From: Gemmobacter caeni
GTDB lineage: Bacteria > Pseudomonadota > Alphaproteobacteria > Rhodobacterales > Rhodobacteraceae
Direction: 5' to 3'
DNA length: 64,000 nt
Assembly (NCBI RefSeq): GCF_003054195.1
Contig: NZ_QBKP01000001.1
Span: 372,001-436,000, forward strand
The notes beneath the pieces are model-generated. The model was not told the DNA's origin, made no database searches, and worked only from the letters and a program-made list of their open reading frames with translations. Shown here piece by piece: positions 1 through 7,952 of the stretch. How positions within the stretch are numbered: position 1 is the stretch's first letter; every line of letters starts with the position of its first letter. The position numbers and the translations under genes were made by a program.

Positions 1-190
1 TCGCCGTCATTCCGCGCAGGCTGCCCCGGCTTTGCCCGCCGGACAGGCCGGAAATAATGCCGCTCCAGAGCCGGAAATTGCCCCTTTGCCCCCCGTTCGG
101 GGGATGGCCCGGCAACGGGTCCGGCCGTTAGAAGCAACAGACCCGGAAGGGACACCCCATTGTTCCGACAGAAATTTGTGGAGAGTGCGC

Positions 191-2107
191 ATGGCCAAGA
201 CCATCGAAAAGGTGAAAACCTGGTTCAACAACACCAAGGATCTCGACCTGCTGGCCTTCGACGCCACAACCTTGTCCAACGGCAAGGTGATGGTGGCCTT
301 CGGGGGTTCGGCGCTGATTGATTCAGGCATCTATGCCAATTCGGTGGTCTATACGGCCACGCTGAACCTCAGGACCGACAAGCTTGGCCCGATCACCACC
401 GCCTCGGTCGCCACCACGCCCGGCGGCTTCGCCCCGATCAGCACATTTCAATATGTGGATCTGATCGCGGGGACCAAGGGCCGCGCATTGCTGACGGGGA
501 TGTTCTACAACAACCGCATCGACGGCGACGACCATAACTGGTCGCTGGCCGCACAGGGCTATCGCGGAACGGCGCCGGTTGGCGGCCCCCGGCTGGAGCC
601 GCATTCGGTGACGCCCGGCCAGCCCGGGATCAACCCGGCGACCGACTGGTCGGGGGTCCGGCTGAAGGATGGCAGCTATGCCGTTTTCCACACTCAGCCC
701 GGCGCCAGCGCCACCGACATCTCGACCGGCATCCTGATGACCAAATTCAAGGCCAGCGGCGCGCCCTCGGGCAAGGCCAAGGTGGTGGTCGAGGATCATT
801 CGGTCGGCATCAGCCCCTGGGCGATCGAGGCAAGCCCGGTCGCCCCTTCGGCGGTGGTGCTGGGGAACGGGCGCATAGGGGTCTTCTACAAGGAGGTCGG
901 GGGCGAGACGATCAACGGCATCACCTATACCGACAAGCAGATCACCTATCAGCAGATCACCGCGAGCGGCAAACGTGTGGGCAAGGCCATTGCCATAGAC
1001 GACACGCTGGGCGCGGGAACCCTGCGCCCCGAGGCGGTGGCGCTGGACAATGGCCGCGCGGTGGTGACGTGGTATGACTCTGCCGATGGAGGGGCGCACA
1101 AGGCACGGATCGTCGGTGCCAATGGCAAAGTGGCCAGCAAGACCATCACCCTGAACGAGGACGGCCACGACAGCTGGACCGACCTGAAGGTCATCGCGCT
1201 GGCGAAAAACACCTTCGCGCTCAGTTGGTTCGACAGCGACAACAGGCTGTGGCTGGGGCAGGTGTTCGACGGCGACGGCGCAGCCCGCACCGGGCGCTTT
1301 CTGCTGACCGACAATGGCGCCGATCTTTCGGTCGTGGAGGGCGAAAAGAACGATGGCGGCATTATCCGTCAGGGCAAGGGGTTTCTTGGCTGGACCATCG
1401 GACGGGAAACCGAACTGACGAAGGAACACCTGGACGGTCAGGCCTTCAGCCTGATCTCGACGCAGGGCGCCGAGCGCAATGGCAACGGGCGCGGCAATAC
1501 CCTGAACGGCACCACGAAGGACGACATGCTGGACGGGCGTGGCGGCAAGGACAAGCTGGACGGGCGCGCGGGCAATGATCTGCTGACCGGCGGGAGTGGG
1601 AATGACCGGCTCAAGGGCGGCTCCGGGTTCGACTGGCTGGAAGGCGGCTCGGGCAATGACACGCTCGACGGCGGCAGCGGCACCGATGTGCTCTATGGCG
1701 GTGCGGGGCGCGACCGCGTGCTGGGCGGAACCGGGAACGACCGGATCCATGGCGGCGCGGGGGCAGATACGCTGACGGGTGGCGCCGGGGCCGACCATTT
1801 CATCTTCACCGCGCGCAGAGAGAGCTTCCGGTTCGTCTTTGACGAAGGCGGCGACACGATCACCGATTTCCGGCCTGGTCAGGGCGACAAGCTGATGTTT
1901 TCGGGCTTCGGCGGCGCCAATCCGTTCAATCCGCTGCCCAACGGGACTGCCGCCAGGCCCACCGAGATCGGGTTCTATTTCAACACGAAAACCCATGTGC
2001 TGAGCTACGACCCGGATGGCTCGGGCACGCTTTATGAACGGCAGACCGTCGCCAAACTGGTCGGCGTCAATTCTCTGGGCTGGGAGGATATGATCCTGCT
2101 GCCCTGA
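191..2107 (+). CDS. RTX-type calcium-binding repeat protein with propeller-like N-terminus
   Basis: The 638-residue product has no classical signal peptide. Residues about 15-425 contain recurring beta-strand motifs of the type LSNGKVMVAFGG, LKDGSYAVFHT and LDNGRAVVTWYD, which suggest a propeller-like fold. Residues about 430-535 carry roughly nine RTX nonapeptides (GGxGxDxLx), followed by an acidic C-terminal tail. RTX proteins bind calcium outside the cell after type I secretion through a C-terminal signal. I chose the ATG at 191 because a good GGAG ribosome site precedes it; the reading frame extends further upstream without support. No dedicated ABC/HlyD pair lies nearby. The substrate or ligand of the N-terminal part is unknown. 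Confidence 0.85.
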   Translation: MAKTIEKVKTWFNNTKDLDLLAFDATTLSNGKVMVAFGGSALIDSGIYANSVVYTATLNLRTDKLGPITTASVATTPGGFAPISTFQYVDLIAGTKGRALLTGMFYNNRIDGDDHNWSLAAQGYRGTAPVGGPRLEPHSVTPGQPGINPATDWSGVRLKDGSYAVFHTQPGASATDISTGILMTKFKASGAPSGKAKVVVEDHSVGISPWAIEASPVAPSAVVLGNGRIGVFYKEVGGETINGITYTDKQITYQQITASGKRVGKAIAIDDTLGAGTLRPEAVALDNGRAVVTWYDSADGGAHKARIVGANGKVASKTITLNEDGHDSWTDLKVIALAKNTFALSWFDSDNRLWLGQVFDGDGAARTGRFLLTDNGADLSVVEGEKNDGGIIRQGKGFLGWTIGRETELTKEHLDGQAFSLISTQGAERNGNGRGNTLNGTTKDDMLDGRGGKDKLDGRAGNDLLTGGSGNDRLKGGSGFDWLEGGSGNDTLDGGSGTDVLYGGAGRDRVLGGTGNDRIHGGAGADTLTGGAGADHFIFTARRESFRFVFDEGGDTITDFRPGQGDKLMFSGFGGANPFNPLPNGTAARPTEIGFYFNTKTHVLSYDPDGSGTLYERQTVAKLVGVNSLGWEDMILLP

Positions 2108-2129
2108 ATCCTGCTGCGCGGAGCGGCAA

Positions 2130-2561
2130 TCACAGCGCCTTGCGGAAAAACACGCGGGAAAAGCCCTGATCGACCCGCCGCCCCGTCTCGGTATAGCCGA
2201 GGCGGGGGTAAAGCCGCAGGGCACCCGCCATCGCCGCATTGGTGTAAAGCGTGACGGCGGGCAGCCCCGCCGCCCGCGCCTCGGCCTCGCACAGGGCGAC
2301 CAGCCGGGCGCCAAGACCCCGTCCCTGCGCCTCTGGCACCACCGCCAACACGTCGAGAAGCATGGCCCCGTCTTCGGGCCAGCAGGCCATGACAGCGCCC
2401 TCGTCCAGCAGCCAGACCTGACCCGCCGCGATCAGCGCCGCATAATCGGCATCCATCGGCGCCGGACGGCGGCCGATCAGCGGCACATAAGGCGCAAAGG
2501 CGGCCTCGACCACCGTCTGCACCTGCGCCAGATCGGCGGGCATGGCGCGGCGCGCGGTCAT
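2130..2561 (-). CDS. GNAT family N-acetyltransferase
   Basis: This 143-residue protein has the GNAT acetyl-CoA-binding signature near residue 75 (VVPEAQGRGLGARLV, an R/Q-x-x-G-x-G/A loop) and the typical C-terminal block with a tyrosine (YPRLGYTETGRR). Such enzymes transfer an acetyl group from acetyl-CoA to an amine; the substrate cannot be read from sequence. Its start codon overlaps the stop of the upstream aminotransferase gene by four bases (ATGA), so the two are probably translated together. The reading frame runs further upstream through the aminotransferase gene, but the coupled ATG is the natural start. Confidence 0.85.
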   Translation of the reverse strand: MTARRAMPADLAQVQTVVEAAFAPYVPLIGRRPAPMDADYAALIAAGQVWLLDEGAVMACWPEDGAMLLDVLAVVPEAQGRGLGARLVALCEAEARAAGLPAVTLYTNAAMAGALRLYPRLGYTETGRRVDQGFSRVFFRKAL

Positions 2562-3769
2562 GCGCCAGCCGCCCCGGCCACCGCATGCGCCGCCGCCGTC
2601 AGCGCGCCCGGCCCATGCGGGATGTCCAGCGCGATCATGCCGGCCTCCATCGCCGCCAGTACGCCCAGCGTCATATGGGCATTCACATGGCCCATATGCG
2701 CCACCCGCAGAAAGCCGTGATAGGCGGGCTCCGACGGCAAGGCCATGCCCAGACCGATGCCCAGCGTGACCCCCGCACGTTGCTCCAGCCAGTCGCGCAG
2801 GCGGCTGGCATTCGGCGCCGGGCCAATCCGGGCCGCTGTCACCGAATGGCCGCGAGACGCCGGATCCGCCACGTTCAGCGCAATCTCGGGGTGCCCCGCG
2901 CCCCAGGCATCGAACGCCGCCCAGACGGTGCGGGCAAGCGCGGCATGCCGCGCCCAGACCGCCTCCAGCCCCTCCTCGGCGATCATGTTCAGGCTTTCGC
3001 GCAGACCGAACAGGTGATGCGTCGGGGCGGTGCCTGCCCAGTGCTGCCAGAACTCGGTCGCGGTCGCGCGGGGCGTCCAGTTCCAGTAGGGCGTGCGCAG
3101 GTCGCTGGTCTTGCAACGCTCCATCGCGCGGTCTGAAAACCACAAAATCCCCAGCCCCGGCGGCACCATAAGCCCCTTCTGGCTGGCCGCTACCACCACA
3201 TCCACGCCCCAGTCATCCATGAAGAACGCATCGCAGCCCATCGAGGCAATGCAATCCACCGCCAGCAAGGCCGGATGGCCCGCAGCGTCTATGGCGCGGC
3301 GGATGGCCGGGATGTCATTTTTCACCGAGCTGGCGGTATCGACATGAGTGACCAGAACCGCCTTGATCCCATGCGCGGTATCGGCCCGCAGCGCTGCCTC
3401 GATCCGGGCGGGATCGGCGGGGGCGGCCTTGCCGAAATCCAGAAGTTCGGCCTGCACGCCCTGCGCCGTGGCACTTTCCGCCCAGCCGATGCCGAACCTT
3501 CCCGTTGCCACGACCAGCGCCCGGTCCCCGCGCGAGAACAGGTTGGCATTGGCCGCCTCCCACGCACCATGGCCATTGGCGATATAGAGCGCCACATACG
3601 CCTTCGTCCCCGCCAGCCGCCGCAGATCGGGCCAGAGGCTTTCCACCATCTCGGGCAACGCCCCGGCATAGATATTGGGCGCCGCCCGGTGCATCGCGTT
3701 CAGCACGCGATCCGGCATGGTCGAGGGGCCGGGAATGGCGAGGTAGGGGCGTCCGTTGGCGAGGGTCAT
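2558..3769 (-). CDS. Class V PLP-dependent aminotransferase (serine/alanine-glyoxylate type)
   Basis: The 403-residue protein begins PYLAIPGPSTMPDRV, the usual opening of the serine-glyoxylate/alanine-glyoxylate aminotransferase group. It has the PLP-aspartate region AVDCIASMGCDAF and the Schiff-base lysine in VAASQKGLMVPPG. It probably moves an amino group between a small amino acid and glyoxylate or another oxo-acid. The ATG at 3769 is preceded by GGAG at a good distance; the open frame extends further upstream only as noise. It is coupled by a four-base overlap to the GNAT gene. A distant second class V enzyme lies at 42829-43956, so the two should not be assumed to share a substrate. Confidence 0.85.
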   Translation of the reverse strand: MTLANGRPYLAIPGPSTMPDRVLNAMHRAAPNIYAGALPEMVESLWPDLRRLAGTKAYVALYIANGHGAWEAANANLFSRGDRALVVATGRFGIGWAESATAQGVQAELLDFGKAAPADPARIEAALRADTAHGIKAVLVTHVDTASSVKNDIPAIRRAIDAAGHPALLAVDCIASMGCDAFFMDDWGVDVVVAASQKGLMVPPGLGILWFSDRAMERCKTSDLRTPYWNWTPRATATEFWQHWAGTAPTHHLFGLRESLNMIAEEGLEAVWARHAALARTVWAAFDAWGAGHPEIALNVADPASRGHSVTAARIGPAPNASRLRDWLEQRAGVTLGIGLGMALPSEPAYHGFLRVAHMGHVNAHMTLGVLAAMEAGMIALDIPHGPGALTAAAHAVAGAAGA

Positions 3770-3904
3770 CTGCTTCTCCGCGAGTCCTGCCAAATGGCTA
3801 CGCCCGCGCCGGAGCGGCGTCAACGCGGGGCACGCACGCGCACGCGCCTTGCCCTGCCCTGCCACGCGGGCTATCCCAAGGGCCAGCCGTGACAGGAGCC
3901 GCCC

Positions 3905-5659
3905 TTGGCCAGACCGCCGCAAGACCCGCGTTACACCTCGCGCCGCCTGTTCGGCAGGCTCTGGTCGGGCTACCTGCGCCCCCATGCGGGGCTGATGGCG
4001 CTGGCCTTCGGGCTGATGGTGATTGAAGGATCGACGCTCGGCGCGTTGTCCTGGCTGCTGGAGCCGCTGTTCGACAAGGTCTTCGCGCCCGGTGGGGAAG
4101 GCGCACTGATCTGGGTCGGCCTTGCCATTCTTGGCCTGTTCCTTGTCCGCGCCGTCACCTCGGTCGCGTCGAAAACCACGCTGACGGCGGTGGCGCAGAA
4201 AAGCTCCACCGCCATGCAGGTGGATCTTCTGGCGCATGTGCTGCGGCTGGGTGGCCGGTTCTTTCAGGACAACCCGCCCGGCGCGCTGATGGAGCGGGTG
4301 GTGGGCGATACCGCCGCCGTGCAGGGCGTCTGGTCCTCCATCATCATCGGGGTCGGGCGCGACACCATTGCACTGGTGTCACTGTTCGCCGTGGCGCTGT
4401 CGATCGACGTGCACTGGACGCTGGCGGCGCTGGTGGGGGCGCCGCTGCTGATCCTGCCGGCGGTGGTTGTGCAGCGCTATATCCGCCGAAAGACCATGCT
4501 GATGCGCGAACAGGCAGGCAGCCGCGCCACCCGCCTGGACGAAATCTTTCACGGCATTCTGGCCATCAAGCTGAACCGGATGGAGGACTACCAGACCGGC
4601 CGCTTCCGCCGCATCGTCGGCACCATCGTCCGCGCCGAGGTGCGCACCGCCTTTGGCCGCTCCACCATCCCGGCGCTGATCGACGTGGTGACCGGCATCG
4701 GCTTCTTCACCGTACTGATGCTGGGCGGGGCAGAAATCGCCGAAGGCGAGCGCACGACGGGCGAGTTCATGTCTTTCTTCACCGCCATGGCACTGACCTT
4801 CCAGCCGATCCGCCGCATCGGTGATCAGGCCGGGGTCTGGCAGGTGGCCTCTGCCTCGCTGGAGCGTATCTTCCGCCTGTTCGACACCGCACCGCCCGAA
4901 CGCCCCCGCGCCGGTGAGGCAGAGCCCGGCCCCCCGCCGGTGGGCATTGTGCTGAACGACATCAGCTTCGGCTATGGCGAAACGCCGGTGCTGCGCGGGC
5001 TGAGCTTCACGGCAGAGCCGGGCCAGATGACCGCGCTGGTCGGCGCTTCGGGGGCCGGGAAATCCACGGTCTTTCATCTGCTGACCGGCATGGCAGAACC
5101 ACAATCCGGGGTGATCACGCTGAACGGGCGCGACATCGCCGGGATGCGCCTGCCGGAGCTGCGCGCGCAATTCGCCGTGGTTTCGCAGGATGCCATGCTG
5201 TTCGATGAAACCATCCGCGAGAATGTAACGCTGGGCCGCGACATCGCGCCCGATCGGCTGGAGCGCGCCTTCGAGGCCGCGCATGTCGCCGATTTCCTGC
5301 GTGCCCTGCCGGAGGGCGCCGATACCCATGCCGGGCCGCGCGGCTCGGCCCTGTCGGGCGGGCAGCGGCAGCGCGTGGCCATTGCGCGGGCACTGGTGGC
5401 CGACGCGCCGGTCCTGCTGCTGGACGAAGCCACCTCGGCGCTGGATGCGGCGTCCGAGGCCATCGTGTCAGAGGCGTTGACCCGTCTGGGCAGCGGCCGC
5501 ACCACGCTGGTGATCGCGCATCGTCTGGCCACCGTCCGCGCGGCTGACAAGATCGTGGTGATGGATCGCGGTCGCGCCGTCGAGGAAGGCACGCATGACA
5601 GCCTGCTTGAAAAGGGCGGGCTTTATGCCGATCTCTACCGTCTGCAATTCCAGGAGTGA
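3905..5659 (+). CDS. ABC transporter, fused permease/ATPase (MsbA/ABCB-like exporter)
   Basis: The 584-residue half-transporter has about six membrane segments in residues 20-310 and one ATPase domain. Walker A is GASGAGKST near residue 380, the signature LSGGQRQR is near 482, Walker B LLLDEATSALD follows, then the switch histidine in IAHRL. This is the usual size of MsbA-like lipid or drug flippases that work as inner-membrane homodimers; the cargo is not determined. I chose a TTG start at 3905 because CAGGAG lies eight bases upstream and no ATG is placed better. The downstream ygfZ-like gene begins three bases after the stop codon, suggesting co-transcription. Confidence 0.9.
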   Translation: MARPPQDPRYTSRRLFGRLWSGYLRPHAGLMALAFGLMVIEGSTLGALSWLLEPLFDKVFAPGGEGALIWVGLAILGLFLVRAVTSVASKTTLTAVAQKSSTAMQVDLLAHVLRLGGRFFQDNPPGALMERVVGDTAAVQGVWSSIIIGVGRDTIALVSLFAVALSIDVHWTLAALVGAPLLILPAVVVQRYIRRKTMLMREQAGSRATRLDEIFHGILAIKLNRMEDYQTGRFRRIVGTIVRAEVRTAFGRSTIPALIDVVTGIGFFTVLMLGGAEIAEGERTTGEFMSFFTAMALTFQPIRRIGDQAGVWQVASASLERIFRLFDTAPPERPRAGEAEPGPPPVGIVLNDISFGYGETPVLRGLSFTAEPGQMTALVGASGAGKSTVFHLLTGMAEPQSGVITLNGRDIAGMRLPELRAQFAVVSQDAMLFDETIRENVTLGRDIAPDRLERAFEAAHVADFLRALPEGADTHAGPRGSALSGGQRQRVAIARALVADAPVLLLDEATSALDAASEAIVSEALTRLGSGRTTLVIAHRLATVRAADKIVVMDRGRAVEEGTHDSLLEKGGLYADLYRLQFQE

Positions 5660-5662
5660 GCC

Positions 5663-6400
5663 ATGCGCCGCCTCGTCCGTCTGACCGGCCCCGATGCCCT
5701 GAGCTTCCTGCAAGGGCTGGTCAGCAATGATGTATTGCCGCTGAAAGCGCGCGGCATCGTCTATGCGGCATTGCTGACGCCACAGGGGCGGTATCTCGCG
5801 GATTTTTTCGTGGTGAACACCGGAACGGAGCTGCTGCTGGACCTGCCCGAAAGCCTTGCTGACGGGGTGATGCGGCGGCTGGCCATGTATCGGCTGCGCG
5901 CCGACGTGGCCTTCGCGGCGTCGGATCTGTCGGTCAGCCGCGGCATCGGCGACGCGCCCGAAGGCGCCCTGCCCGATCCGCGCCACCCCGCGCTTGGCTG
6001 GCGTCTCTATGGCGCGCCCTTGCCCGAGGCCGCGGTGGACTGGGATGCCATTCGCGTGGCGCATATCATTCCCGAAACCGGGATCGAGCTGATCCCCGAC
6101 GAGACGCTGATCCTCGAAGCCGGGTTCGAGCGGCTCAATGGCGTCGATTTCCGCAAGGGATGTTATGTCGGGCAAGAGGTGACCGCGCGGATGAAGCACA
6201 AGACCGAGCTGCGCAAGGGCTTGGTCCGGCTGCATATCTCGGGCACTGCCCCCGCTGGAACGCCGATCCTGATGGCCGACGGGCGCGAGGCAGGGCGGCT
6301 TTTCACGCAATCCGGCGACCGGGCGCTGGCGCAGATGCGACTGGACCGTCTGGCAGGCCCGTTGCAGGCCGGAGATGCCATTTTGCGGACGGACGCATAA
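5663..6400 (+). CDS. ygfZ: Folate-binding iron-sulfur cluster assembly factor YgfZ
   Basis: The 245-residue protein has the family hallmark KGCYVGQEV near residue 164 and an N-terminus resembling the GcvT aminomethyltransferase fold (LTGPDALSFLQGLVSND). YgfZ/COG0354 proteins bind folate and help build or repair iron-sulfur clusters on certain enzymes in the cytoplasm; the cysteine in the KGCYxGQE motif is essential in the E. coli protein. The gene follows the ABC exporter immediately, which may reflect convenience of transcription rather than a shared pathway. The ATG has GGAG just upstream, inside the end of the preceding gene. Confidence 0.9.
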   Translation: MRRLVRLTGPDALSFLQGLVSNDVLPLKARGIVYAALLTPQGRYLADFFVVNTGTELLLDLPESLADGVMRRLAMYRLRADVAFAASDLSVSRGIGDAPEGALPDPRHPALGWRLYGAPLPEAAVDWDAIRVAHIIPETGIELIPDETLILEAGFERLNGVDFRKGCYVGQEVTARMKHKTELRKGLVRLHISGTAPAGTPILMADGREAGRLFTQSGDRALAQMRLDRLAGPLQAGDAILRTDA

Positions 6401-6490
6401 AATGCGAAGATTGACAAGCTTTCCCGCAACATGATTTCGGCGCGGGAACGCGCAACCACCCCGAAAAACTGGCGAAAGTTTGACCAGTCC

Positions 6491-6518
6491 TTGAACCGTT
6501 CGGGGCGTATCCTATATC
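6491..6518 (+). promoter_or_regulatory. Candidate sigma70 promoter of the DUF6280-like gene
   Basis: TTGAAC at 6491-6496 and TATATC at 6513-6518 are separated by 16 bases, in a 281-base gap between ygfZ and the next gene. If used, it would give a leader of about 155 bases. The same gap has an inverted repeat (TTCCCGC at 6421-6427 and GCGGGAA at 6442-6448) that may end the ygfZ transcript. Confidence 0.4.
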
Positions 6519-6681
6519 TCGTCGGCACACCCCGGATTTGACCCCAAAACCTAGTGGTATGCGCTGCCAGCCATGACGTAGACGCATGGCAGCCATATCA
6601 AACCCGAGATACCGAATCGTCTCGAAAACGTCATATTCCCCGGGCGCCGGAATACGCAAGAGCAAGAACAGGAAAACGGAC

Positions 6682-7005
6682 ATGGCTGATTTCATCGACG
6701 GCACCGCGTTCAACTATGAGCAGGGGCAACGTGCCCGCAAGCTCTTCGCGGCTGTCGTTCTGGCGGCCCTCGACGATGCCATCGCCGATGACAAGAAATA
6801 CGGCAACGGGCCGGAGCAGATCGCCCGCTGGGCGCGCTCGCGCGACGGGCGCGAGGTTCTGTCCTGCGCCGGGATCGACCCGAACGAACGTGTCGTGAAG
6901 GGCCTTATGGAATTCGTGGCGAAAGGTGTTCGCACCTCTGTCGCGCTGTCGCGCGAGGAAAGCGAACGCCGTCACGCCGCCGAGCTGGAGGCCGAAGCGG
7001 CCTGA
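6682..7005 (+). CDS. Small conserved cytoplasmic protein (DUF6280-like)
   Basis: The 107-residue protein is charged, largely helical in composition and has no signal or membrane segment. It contains FNYEQGQRARKLF, a D-rich DDAIADDKKYGNGPEQIARW block and GREVLSCAGIDPNERVV. It resembles a small family I recall as restricted to Rhodobacteraceae (DUF6280); its function is unknown. The frame is open back to an ATG at 6586, but AGGA just before 6682 and the start of the family-like sequence favour the shorter form. A strong terminator follows at 7027-7058. The long leader and isolated, well-expressed appearance suggest regulation at the RNA level, which is inference. Confidence 0.75.
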   Translation: MADFIDGTAFNYEQGQRARKLFAAVVLAALDDAIADDKKYGNGPEQIARWARSRDGREVLSCAGIDPNERVVKGLMEFVAKGVRTSVALSREESERRHAAELEAEAA

Positions 7006-7026
7006 GCCGCCGGCACCCTGCGAAAT

Positions 7027-7058
7027 GCAAACGCGCGCCGGATGGCGCGCGTTTTTGC
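7027..7058. terminator. Bidirectional intrinsic terminator
   Basis: An 11-base stem AAACGCGCGCC/GGCGCGCGTTT (7029-7039 and 7044-7054) with a GGAT loop is flanked by A and T runs. It sits between two convergent genes and can serve both. Confidence 0.85.
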
Positions 7059-7077
7059 TTTTGACGTCAGTCCGATT

Positions 7078-7854
7078 TCAGGAAAGATCGCGGCTGGCAA
7101 TCGCGCGACTGATCTCGGCCCGCACCAGCTTGCGCACATTGCGCGTGATGCGTTCACCCAGAGCCCCCTGAAGCTCTTCGCGGATGATGTCGCGCACGAC
7201 TTCGCGCAGTGCCTCTTCATCGAAATCATCGGCATCGCCGGGTGCGAACAGACCGGGTTCAGCGGCGGCCTGTTCGGCTACCTCGTCCTCGACCGCGCGG
7301 CTGAGCTCGGCCACCACCTCAGCCTCAGCCAGATCCGCCGCTGCCGGATCGCTGTCGATCTCGGCCACGGGTTCCGGCTCGTCCAGTTCGGCGGGCTGCG
7401 GACCATCCGGCCAGGCCCCGTCGCGCCAGGCATCTTCCATGCGCGCCTGATCGGCCGAAACGAACTGCACCACCTCGGCCTCGGCCACGCTGTCCAGATC
7501 CACCTCGACAACCTCGGGCAGGCTCGGCCAGCTTGCCTCGCCCCACTCCGGCTCGGCCGCCTCAGTTTCCCAGGCTTCGTCGGGTTCGACCGCCGCCCCA
7601 AGCGAGGCGACCACATCCTCGATGCGCCGCGCCGAAGCGGGCTCTTCCGTCAGGCCGGTGATATCGGTTTCCGGCTGTTCCGGCGGGGCCGCAGGCGCGG
7701 GCACAACGCGCAGGGCGGGTGTCAGCAACAGCTTGCCCGGAACGGCTGGCGGGTTGGTGGGCGTGCGATGCGCGGGACGCAGATCGTCGGAGACAAGCCG
7801 ACGAATCGACGACAGCACATCCTCGATTTCCCGGGAACTCATCGGTTCGTTCAT
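7078..7854 (-). CDS. PopZ-like (DUF2497) acidic scaffold protein candidate
   Basis: The 258-residue protein has three parts: an N-terminal motif SREIEDVLSSIRRLVSDD (residues 7-24), a long acidic, proline-rich middle with little predicted structure, and a helical C-terminus (residues about 210-255) with REVVRDIIREELQ and KLVRAEISRAIA. This is the arrangement of PopZ, whose N-terminus reads like MEEILASIRRI, whose middle is acidic and disordered, and whose C-terminal helices drive oligomerisation at the cell pole. The order pcm-tolC-popZ is also what I recall from other alphaproteobacteria. PopZ organises the polar microdomain and anchors chromosome origins. Identity here is an inference from architecture and synteny. 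Confidence 0.6.
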   Translation of the reverse strand: MNEPMSSREIEDVLSSIRRLVSDDLRPAHRTPTNPPAVPGKLLLTPALRVVPAPAAPPEQPETDITGLTEEPASARRIEDVVASLGAAVEPDEAWETEAAEPEWGEASWPSLPEVVEVDLDSVAEAEVVQFVSADQARMEDAWRDGAWPDGPQPAELDEPEPVAEIDSDPAAADLAEAEVVAELSRAVEDEVAEQAAAEPGLFAPGDADDFDEEALREVVRDIIREELQGALGERITRNVRKLVRAEISRAIASRDLS

Positions 7855-7952
7855 GCCTGCCCCGTTATTCGCCTTTCGGTCCAGACTAGCCGCAGGCGCG
7901 CCCGCTTACAAGCGGGCGCCGCCTTATCCGTCAACTTGCGTGCAATCGCCGG

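Noticed and set aside
1474-1800. RTX repeats considered as a DNA tandem repeat or CRISPR-like array
   Set aside because: The periodicity is in the protein (nine residues, GGxGxDxLx) and the DNA units are diverged; there are no identical spaced repeats.
323-2314. Long minus-strand open frame opposite the first RTX gene
   Set aside because: Composition is that of an antisense frame in GC-rich DNA, with no motif; the plus strand has clear RTX repeats.
2558-3769. Recent duplication linking the two class V aminotransferases at 2.6 and 42.8 kb
   Set aside because: Active-site flanks and lengths differ widely; they are old, separate lineages within the family.
6586-6681. N-terminal extension of the DUF6280-like protein from ATG 6586
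   Set aside because: The added 32 residues are Ser/Lys/Arg-rich without conservation features and the start at 6682 has a ribosome site.
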